This document shows, one piece after another, positions 1-5,059 of a stretch of 5,059 nt of DNA. Source of the stretch: Thioalkalivibrio sp. (GTDB lineage Bacteria > Pseudomonadota > Gammaproteobacteria > Ectothiorhodospirales > Ectothiorhodospiraceae); contig PWRV01000264.1 in assembly GCA_003563455.1 (NCBI GenBank), forward strand, positions 1-5,059. Direction: 5' to 3'. Made by a program: the position numbers and the translations under genes. The number at the start of each line of letters is the position of its first letter. Positions within the stretch are counted from its first letter, which is position 1. The notes beneath the pieces were generated by a model. The model was not told the origin of the DNA. It worked only from the letters and a program-made list of their open reading frames with translations, and made no database searches.

Positions 1-1029
<1,029 letters not shown>

Positions 1030-1080
1030 TTGCGTATCCGGTGTTTCGTGGGCCGGTGCCAGCGGCGAAGGTTACGGGCT

Positions 1081-1105
1081 ATCGGAAAGATGTATCTTTT
1101 CCGAT
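1081..1105. promoter_or_regulatory. Interrupted inverted repeat in the divergent yeiR-like/rhlE intergenic region, candidate operator
   Basis: The perfect core is AAAGAT-GT-ATCTTT (1086-1099). It extends outward to ATCGG...CCGAT (1081-1085 and 1101-1105) with one extra T on the right arm. It is AT-richer than its surroundings and starts about 50 bases upstream of the GTPase ATG, where a repressor site would be expected. It does not match the Zur box consensus I know, built on TGTTATA/TATAACA. It could also fold as an RNA hairpin followed by a short T-rich run (TTGATTTTT) on the plus strand, but no plus-strand gene ends here for it to terminate. Operator function is inferred from position and symmetry only. 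Confidence 0.45.
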
Positions 1106-1233
1106 TGATTTTTCGTATGCTGCGGCGCATCGAACGCCGCGCCCGTCAGCGTCCGTTCATTCGATCTCGCCGATCCCCACATTCCGTCTGCCTTGATGGG
1201 CGCCTCTCCCTGATGGAGCGGCCAGGTGGCGTT

Positions 1234-1237
1234 GGAG
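1234..1237 (+). promoter_or_regulatory. Ribosome binding site (GGAG) supporting the helicase ATG at 1244
   Basis: GGAG ends six bases before ATG 1244. A second GGAG at 1215-1218 lies seven bases before an in-frame GTG at 1226, so a form six residues longer (starting GTG-GCG-TTG) cannot be excluded. The ATG start is preferred because RhlE proteins usually begin a few residues before the F-x-x-L-G-L segment. Confidence 0.6.
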
Positions 1238-1243
1238 CTTTTC

Positions 1244-2548
1244 ATGTCTTCCGTTTCCAAGTTTGCCGGCCTCGGGCTGGTCGATCCCCTCATGCGTGCG
1301 ATTGCCGATGCCGGCTACGACGCACCCACCCCCATCCAGTCCCAGGCCATTCCCGAGGTCCTGAACGGCCGTGACCTGCTCGCCGCAGCCCAGACCGGGA
1401 CCGGCAAGACCGCGGGATTCGTCCTGCCCATTCTGCAGTTGCTGTCTTCCCACCCGGCGCAAAGTCCCCACACCGGCCGCCCGCGTTGCCTGGTGCTCAC
1501 CCCGACCCGCGAACTTGCCGCACAAGTGCATGCCTCGGTGCAGACCTATGGCCGGTATCTGGATCTGCGTTCCACCGTGATCTTTGGCGGCGTGAACATC
1601 AATCCGCAAACCCGGTCACTGCGGGGCCGCATGGACATCGTCGTCGCCACGCCGGGACGGCTGCTCGACCACGTCGGCCAGAAGAATATCGACCTCTCCG
1701 GGGTCGAGATACTGGTGCTCGACGAGGCCGACCGCATGCTGGACATGGGCTTCATCCACGACATCCGTCGAATCCTGAAGCTTCTGCCGGCCAAGCGCCA
1801 GAATCTGCTTTTTTCGGCGACCTTCTCCGAGGAGATCCGTCGCCTGTCGGCGGGCATCCTCAGCAACCCCGTCAGCGTCGAAGTGGCCGCGCGCAACACC
1901 GCTTCCGAGCTGGTGGAACAAACCGTGCACCTGGTGGAGAGCCATCAGAAACGGGAGCTCCTCAGCCACCTGATCCGCAAGCACCGCTGGGAACAGGTGC
2001 TGGTGTTCACCCGCACCAAGCACGGGGCCAACCGCCTGGCGGACAAGCTCTCGGGCGACGGCATCTCCGCCGCCGCAATCCATGGCAACAAGAGCCAGGC
2101 GGCGCGCACGAAGGCCCTGGACCAGTTCAAGAGCCGCCATATCGGCGTGCTGGTCGCCACCGACATCGCCGCCCGTGGCCTGGATATCGGCCAGTTGCCG
2201 CAGGTGGTGAATTTCGAGTTGCCCAACGTCCCGGAGGACTATGTGCACCGGATCGGCCGAACCGGTCGCGCCGGCAGCACCGGCTCCGCGCTGTCGCTGG
2301 TCGATGCCGGGGAAATGAAACTGCTGTCCGGAATCGAGCGGCTCATCCGCCGCCCGATCGAGCGAATCCACACCGAAGGCTTCGACGCGCCCCGCCCCGG
2401 CCCATCGGCCGCACCCGGCAAACCCGCGCCCAAGGCCCCGCCTCGGGGATCCCGCTTCGGCGGGCGCCCCGGTGATTCGGGCAACCACCGGCCCGCCGGG
2501 CGGAATGGCCGTGGCGGCGGTTCGCCTCGTGGCGGCCGGGGCCGCTGA
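1244..2548 (+). CDS. rhlE: RhlE-like ATP-dependent DEAD-box RNA helicase
   Basis: This cytoplasmic helicase uses ATP to unwind short RNA duplexes; RhlE-type proteins act in ribosome maturation, RNA turnover and cold adaptation. The 434-residue protein carries the full motif set: the F-x-x-L-G-L start (residues 7-12) and Q motif GYDAPTPIQ (24-32), Walker A AQTGTGKT (49-56), PTRELAAQ, TPGRLLD, DEAD (160-163), SAT (191-193), a motif IV segment VLVFTRTKH, ATDIAARGLDI (305-315) and HRIGRTGR (335-342). From about residue 380 there is a Pro/Arg/Gly-rich tail with RGG-like repeats at the very end, probably disordered and RNA-binding. No helicase residue is missing. Start ATG 1244 has GGAG six bases upstream; GTG 1226 is the alternative. 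It is transcribed away from the GTPase gene, with no gene close enough downstream to suggest tight coupling. The family is certain; the exact DEAD-box subgroup (RhlE rather than SrmB, DbpA or CsdA) rests on length, N-terminus and lack of extra domains. Confidence 0.94.
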   Translation: MSSVSKFAGLGLVDPLMRAIADAGYDAPTPIQSQAIPEVLNGRDLLAAAQTGTGKTAGFVLPILQLLSSHPAQSPHTGRPRCLVLTPTRELAAQVHASVQTYGRYLDLRSTVIFGGVNINPQTRSLRGRMDIVVATPGRLLDHVGQKNIDLSGVEILVLDEADRMLDMGFIHDIRRILKLLPAKRQNLLFSATFSEEIRRLSAGILSNPVSVEVAARNTASELVEQTVHLVESHQKRELLSHLIRKHRWEQVLVFTRTKHGANRLADKLSGDGISAAAIHGNKSQAARTKALDQFKSRHIGVLVATDIAARGLDIGQLPQVVNFELPNVPEDYVHRIGRTGRAGSTGSALSLVDAGEMKLLSGIERLIRRPIERIHTEGFDAPRPGPSAAPGKPAPKAPPRGSRFGGRPGDSGNHRPAGRNGRGGGSPRGGRGR

Positions 2549-2584
2549 TCTTCAGGCCCCTGCGCCATTCACGACGATGGAAGC

Positions 2585-2610
2585 CCCCTCGCCCGCTTGC
2601 GGGAGAGGGG
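2585..2610. repeat. GC-rich near-perfect palindrome of REP-like type, possible terminator of the helicase gene
   Basis: Two 12-base arms (CCCCTCGCCCGC at 2585-2596 and GCGGGAGAGGGG at 2599-2610) pair with a single G/A mismatch (2591 with 2604) around a TT centre. It begins 37 bases after the helicase stop codon. The text 'CCCTCTCCCGCTTGCGGGAGAGGG' type of hairpin recurs between genes in many GC-rich proteobacterial genomes, so this is probably a dispersed palindromic element. There is no T-tract after it, so intrinsic termination is uncertain; it could instead stabilise the 3' end of the helicase mRNA. Confidence 0.6.
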
Positions 2611-2738
2611 AGAAAGGACGTAGAGCGCGGGTGACCCGGTTGTCGCGGGAACCGAGTCGCTGCAAAGTACAGGTCGAAACGCCGGTTCCCGGTGCAGGCC
2701 GAGCGGGACCCCCCAGCCCACTTCACTGGCGCGCCCTC

Positions 2739-3470
2739 ATGATCGAACCTCTGTTGCTCACCGCGGCACGAATATCCACCTTTCAGCAGCAGCTCCTGCT
2801 GACCAACGCCAGCGGCTTCTTCTTCGCGCGCGAGGAACGCCTGTTCCTGGTCACCAGCCGGCACGTGATGTTCGACGAGCCCAGCGGCCATTTTCCGGAC
2901 CGAATCGAGATCGAGCTGCACACGGACGCCAGCAACCTGGCGCGTTCCATCGGCTTCTCGATTCCGCTCTACCAGCACGGCCAGAGCGTCTGGCGCCAGG
3001 CCCTGGACACGGCGGGCGAGATCGACGTGGCCGCGATCGAGCTGGACCGCAGCGTCCTGCCCGCAACGGCCCACTACACCGCCTTCACGCCCGAACACCT
3101 GCTGAACCCGGCAGACCAGGTGGAAGTCGGGACCTCACTGCTCGTGCTCGGGTTTCCGCTGGGTTTCCACGATACGCTGCACCACATGCCCGTGGCACGC
3201 CGGGCTGTGGTCGCCTCGTCGTTCGGATTGCGTTTTCAGGGTCAGGGCTATTTTCTGACCGACGCCCGCACCCATCGGGGCACCAGCGGGGCGCCCGTGG
3301 TGATGCGCATAGCCAGTCCGGGCCGCGCCCACAACGCGCTGCCGTGGATGCTGCTCGGCGTGCATTCGGCGCGGATCGATGTGGGTACACGCGACCTCGT
3401 GCTCGACGAGGCCCTCGGGCTTAACTGCGCCTGGTACGCGGACATCCTCCTCACGCTAACGGCGTCGTGA
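2739..3470 (+). CDS. Trypsin-fold serine peptidase (Trypsin_2-like), no export signal visible
   Basis: The 243-residue product appears to be a single chymotrypsin/trypsin-fold hydrolase that cleaves peptide bonds. The catalytic triad can be placed by context: His42 in VTSRHVMFD, Asp96 in GEIDVAAIEL and Ser183 in THRGTSGAPV, the last preceded by the GFPLGFHD turn (138-145) seen in HtrA-like and V8-like proteases. Unlike DegP or HtrA it has no PDZ domain, and the N-terminus (MIEPLLLTAARIS) is not a convincing signal peptide, so it may act in the cytoplasm. The open frame continues upstream to 2472, but that extension overlaps the helicase tail and the palindrome, so ATG 2739 is chosen even though it lacks a good ribosome site. 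No neighbouring gene suggests a substrate. An inactive regulatory role is unlikely, since all three catalytic residues are present. Fold and activity are inferred from motifs; I do not recognise a named gene. Confidence 0.82.
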   Translation: MIEPLLLTAARISTFQQQLLLTNASGFFFAREERLFLVTSRHVMFDEPSGHFPDRIEIELHTDASNLARSIGFSIPLYQHGQSVWRQALDTAGEIDVAAIELDRSVLPATAHYTAFTPEHLLNPADQVEVGTSLLVLGFPLGFHDTLHHMPVARRAVVASSFGLRFQGQGYFLTDARTHRGTSGAPVVMRIASPGRAHNALPWMLLGVHSARIDVGTRDLVLDEALGLNCAWYADILLTLTAS

Positions 3471-3560
3471 TCGCCGGGACCGGCCCGCGTCCGTGCGACC
3501 CCGGCCGCGTCAGAAAGTCGAGGTTGGAAGATGTAAGATTGAATTCCGAGCCGGAAATAC

Positions 3561-3566
3561 GGAGGT
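3561..3566 (+). promoter_or_regulatory. Strong ribosome binding site (GGAGGT) fixing the DUF1328 start at 3571
   Basis: GGAGGT ends four bases before ATG 3571. The same frame is open back to an ATG at 3493, but the 26 residues it would add are polar and unlike the family. The ribosome site and the family's usual length both select 3571. Confidence 0.85.
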
Positions 3567-3570
3567 GCAC

Positions 3571-3735
3571 ATGCTTTACTGGGCATTGATATTTCTGATC
3601 GTCGCAATCGTCGCCGGTGCTTTGGGGTTGAGTGGAATCGCCGGGGTGGCGACCAACATCGCCTGGATTCTGTTCGTTGTCGGGCTGGTGCTTGCGCTCG
3701 TGTTCCTGGTCACCGGACGCGGGTCCAGAATCTGA
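3571..3735 (+). CDS. DUF1328/YtjA-family small inner-membrane protein
   Basis: A 54-residue, almost wholly hydrophobic protein with two predicted membrane helices (about residues 2-20 and 30-47). They are joined by a small-residue turn with the pattern GALGLSGIAGVATNIA (16-31), and a short basic tail TGRGSRI follows. Length and the pattern ALGxxGxAG...A...FVVGxxL match E. coli YtjA (53 residues) and the DUF1328 family as I remember them. The molecular function of the family is unknown to me. The gene begins 100 bases after the protease stop and has an excellent ribosome site, so it is probably well expressed. A TAAGAT box at 3534-3539 could be a -10 element, but no convincing -35 partner is seen. 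The next gene downstream encodes another tiny membrane protein. Confidence 0.9.
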   Translation: MLYWALIFLIVAIVAGALGLSGIAGVATNIAWILFVVGLVLALVFLVTGRGSRI

Positions 3736-3868
3736 CGTCAAGGGCCTGAATCCCCGACGCCGAATGCAGGATCGCAGGATCGGATTCCGGGTTTATCAGG
3801 CTGAACGCGAATGCGGTGCGCGAATGGCCTACAGGCACCGCGAGGACAAGTGGTCTGGAATTCTTCCG

Positions 3869-3875
3869 AAGGAGG
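3869..3875 (+). promoter_or_regulatory. Strong ribosome binding site (AAGGAGG) fixing the DUF3185 start at 3882
   Basis: AAGGAGG ends six bases before ATG 3882, a near-ideal match to the end of 16S rRNA. It rules out the longer in-frame reading from ATG 3816, whose extra 22 residues are polar and would precede a typical membrane-protein N-terminus. Confidence 0.87.
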
Positions 3876-3881
3876 AGACTC

Positions 3882-4091
3882 ATGAGCCCCATTCGCATTG
3901 TTGGGATTATTCTTCTGGTCGCCGGTATCGTCCTGCTCTATTTCGGCTGGCAGGCCTCGGACGCGGTCGTGGAACAGGCACACGAGGCCGTGACCGGCCG
4001 CTATACGGACGAAACGATGTGGTACTTCATCGGCGGCGCCGTAGCCGTTGTGGCGGGGCTGCTGATGACGCTGTTCGGGGTGCGTCGATAA
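3882..4091 (+). CDS. DUF3185-family small membrane protein
   Basis: A 69-residue protein with two membrane helices (about residues 4-22 and 47-66) flanking a polar 24-residue loop rich in acidic residues and containing VTGRYTDETMW (37-47). The layout GIILLVAGIVLLYFGWQASD, then a T-G-x-x-T-D-x-T-M-W loop and an IGGAVAVVAG helix, fits the DUF3185 family as I remember it. No function is known to me. The positive Arg5 and the RR C-terminus suggest that both ends face the cytoplasm with the loop in the periplasm. It lies 146 bases after the DUF1328 gene on the same strand. That gap is long for a tight operon, so separate promoters are possible. Confidence 0.87.
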   Translation: MSPIRIVGIILLVAGIVLLYFGWQASDAVVEQAHEAVTGRYTDETMWYFIGGAVAVVAGLLMTLFGVRR

Positions 4092-4108
4092 GGCCTCTGC
4101 TGTGCTCT

Positions 4109-4126
4109 CCCGGGCGTCTCTCCGGG
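4109..4126 (+). terminator. Weak hairpin after the DUF3185 gene, possible terminator
   Basis: CCCGG (4109-4113) can pair with CCGGG (4122-4126) around an eight-base loop, beginning 17 bases after the stop codon. CTGC (4097-4100) and GCAG (4131-4134) could add an outer helix. There is no following T-tract, so an intrinsic terminator is only a weak possibility. Confidence 0.25.
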
Positions 4127-4201
4127 CCGTGCAGGGAACCGGCATTGAGCGCGTCAGATACCCCTTCGATTCAGCTTATCGACGCGTACCCTCTCCGGCT
4201 G

Positions 4202-4232
4202 CCCCGCCGTCCGCAGATACGGGCGGCAGGGG
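4202..4232 (+). promoter_or_regulatory. GC-rich hairpin in the AsmA leader overlapping the probable ribosome binding site
   Basis: Bases 4206-4213 (GCCGTCCG) pair with 4220-4227 (CGGGCGGC), including one T-G wobble, around the six-base loop CAGATA. The stem continues through CCCC 4202-4205 with GGGG 4229-4232 after a bulged A at 4228. The GGGG run, nine bases before ATG 4242, is the only ribosome-site-like sequence for the AsmA gene and would be paired in this fold. A role in translational control, or as a terminator without a T-tract, is inferred. Confidence 0.45.
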
Positions 4233-4241
4233 GCGACCCTG

Positions 4242-5059
4242 ATGCGTGCCGTATTCACCCGCCTGGCAGCAGCGATTGCCATCGTTGCGGTCGTGTTCGC
4301 GCTGGCGATCTACGCCTTTGAATGGAACCTGCTGCGTGGACCGATCGGGGAATGGGTTTACCAACAGACGGGGCGGGAATTCGCCATCGATGGCGACCTT
4401 GAAGCAAGCGTCTCGATGCAGCCCTGGATCAGTGCACGGGACGTCCGTCTTGGCAACACCAACTGGGCGTCGGAACCGGAGATGGTCCGGGTCGAGCATC
4501 TGGAGATGCGTCTGGACCTTCGCGCCCTCGCACGGGGTCGGCTGGTCTTCACGGATCTGCGCCTGGAGGGAGCGGAGATCCACCTTGAGGCCGACGGCGA
4601 GGGACGCGTCAACTGGGATCTTGAACGGATCGATCGACCCGACGAACCGCCCTGGATACCGCGCATCGAAGAACTGGTCATCGACGCGAGTCGCCTGACC
4701 TTTCGGGATCACCCGCGCGGGATCGAGCTGGATGCCGCACTGACCTCGGTCGACGCGGTCAGTCCCGACGAGGGAGAACTGCCCGTCAGCCTCGTCGGCG
4801 AGGGGCGGATTCAGGATCGACCCTTTGCACTGAGCATGCGCGGCGGATCGCTCCTGAGCCTGCGCGACGCAGACGAACCCTTCCCGATCGACCTGGAAGC
4901 GGAGGTGAGCGAGACCGAGCTGACCATGGCCGGCAGTCTGCTCAAATCCCCGTACCATGCCCACATCGACGCGGCGCTGCGCATCGAGGGACCCAATGTC
5001 GCGTTACTGGTGCCCATTCTGCAGATTCCGCTTCCGTCGACCCCGCCCTACGTGCTCTC
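4242..5059 (+). CDS. AsmA-family inner-membrane-anchored periplasmic protein (5' part; runs off window)
   Basis: AsmA-like proteins are anchored by one N-terminal helix in the inner membrane with a long periplasmic beta-rich body. The wider family is linked to phospholipid transport to the outer membrane and to envelope assembly. Here 272 codons are visible from ATG 4242. Residues 2-7 are basic, 8-26 form one membrane helix, then come the typical family signatures: TGREFAIDGDL (43-53), RDVRLGNTNWAS (66-77), LDLRALARGRLVF (91-103) and the LEADGEGRVNWDLE segment (115-128). The rest alternates beta-like hydrophobic and polar residues. AsmA proteins usually run past 600 residues, so more than half is probably beyond the window. 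The start follows a weak GGGG ribosome site inside a predicted hairpin. It lies 150 bases after the DUF3185 gene. Family assignment is strong; which paralogue (AsmA, YhjG or another) cannot be decided from this part. Confidence 0.9.
   Translation, partial: MRAVFTRLAAAIAIVAVVFALAIYAFEWNLLRGPIGEWVYQQTGREFAIDGDLEASVSMQPWISARDVRLGNTNWASEPEMVRVEHLEMRLDLRALARGRLVFTDLRLEGAEIHLEADGEGRVNWDLERIDRPDEPPWIPRIEELVIDASRLTFRDHPRGIELDAALTSVDAVSPDEGELPVSLVGEGRIQDRPFALSMRGGSLLSLRDADEPFPIDLEAEVSETELTMAGSLLKSPYHAHIDAALRIEGPNVALLVPILQIPLPSTPPYVL

Noticed and set aside
1486..2475. Plus-strand 329-codon open frame inside the helicase gene
   Set aside because: Out-of-frame shadow, rich in Arg, Pro and Gly, as expected from GC-rich codons read in the wrong frame.
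1616..2488. Long minus-strand open frame (290 codons) opposite the helicase
   Set aside because: It lies wholly antisense to a gene with a complete DEAD-box motif set, and its translation has no recognisable motif.
2472..2738. N-terminal extension of the protease frame back into the helicase tail
   Set aside because: The translation is Arg/Pro/Gly-rich, overlaps the helicase and reads through the palindrome, so it does not look like protein-coding sequence.
3733..3740. Perfect 8-base palindrome TGACGTCA overlapping the DUF1328 stop codon
   Set aside because: Short palindromes of this length arise by chance, it includes the stop codon, and no promoter elements accompany it.
3766..3781. Two tandem copies of GCAGGATC
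   Set aside because: Only two 8-base copies in a gap, easily due to chance or slippage, with no further copies to suggest a functional array.
3632..4321. Plus-strand 229-codon open frame spanning the two small membrane-protein genes
   Set aside because: It overlaps two well-supported small genes and the AsmA start in a different frame and has no family resemblance.
4176..4964. Minus-strand 262-codon open frame opposite the AsmA gene
   Set aside because: The plus strand reads as a clear AsmA protein with a membrane anchor and family motifs; the antisense product is unrecognisable.

Overview
This GC-rich window (clearly above 60% GC by eye) carries six genes and looks like ordinary chromosome from a Gram-negative proteobacterium, most likely a gammaproteobacterium. 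That placement rests on protein resemblance only: a YeiR-type CobW GTPase, an RhlE-type DEAD-box helicase, the small proteobacterial membrane families DUF1328 and DUF3185, and an AsmA-family protein, which implies a periplasm and outer membrane. No species can be named from the sequence.

Layout. Bases 1-1029 (minus strand) hold most of a YeiR/CobW-family (COG0523) metal-handling GTPase, cut off at the left edge near its C-terminus. Its linker is a striking run of Asp-His and Glu-His dipeptides. A 214-base divergent gap (1030-1243) contains a 25-base interrupted inverted repeat. All other genes lie on the plus strand: an RhlE-like RNA helicase (1244-2548), a gap with a GC-rich palindrome of REP-like appearance (2585-2610), a short trypsin-fold serine protease with no visible export signal (2739-3470), a 54-residue DUF1328/YtjA-type membrane protein (3571-3735), a 69-residue DUF3185-type membrane protein (3882-4091), and the first 272 codons of an AsmA-family protein running off the right edge (4242-5059).

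How the genes fit together. I see no dedicated multi-gene system. The GTPase probably supports zinc or other metal delivery, and the helicase handles RNA structure. The two tiny membrane proteins and AsmA are all envelope-associated and share a strand, with gaps of about 150 bases, so they could be co-transcribed or just neighbours. The points most worth checking are the His-rich linker and its 6-base tandem repeat, the inverted repeat in the divergent control region, the orphan protease that appears cytoplasmic, and a strong predicted hairpin just ahead of the AsmA start codon.

No tRNA, rRNA, CRISPR array, insertion sequence or integrase was seen. No stretch above 300 bases lacks a gene.
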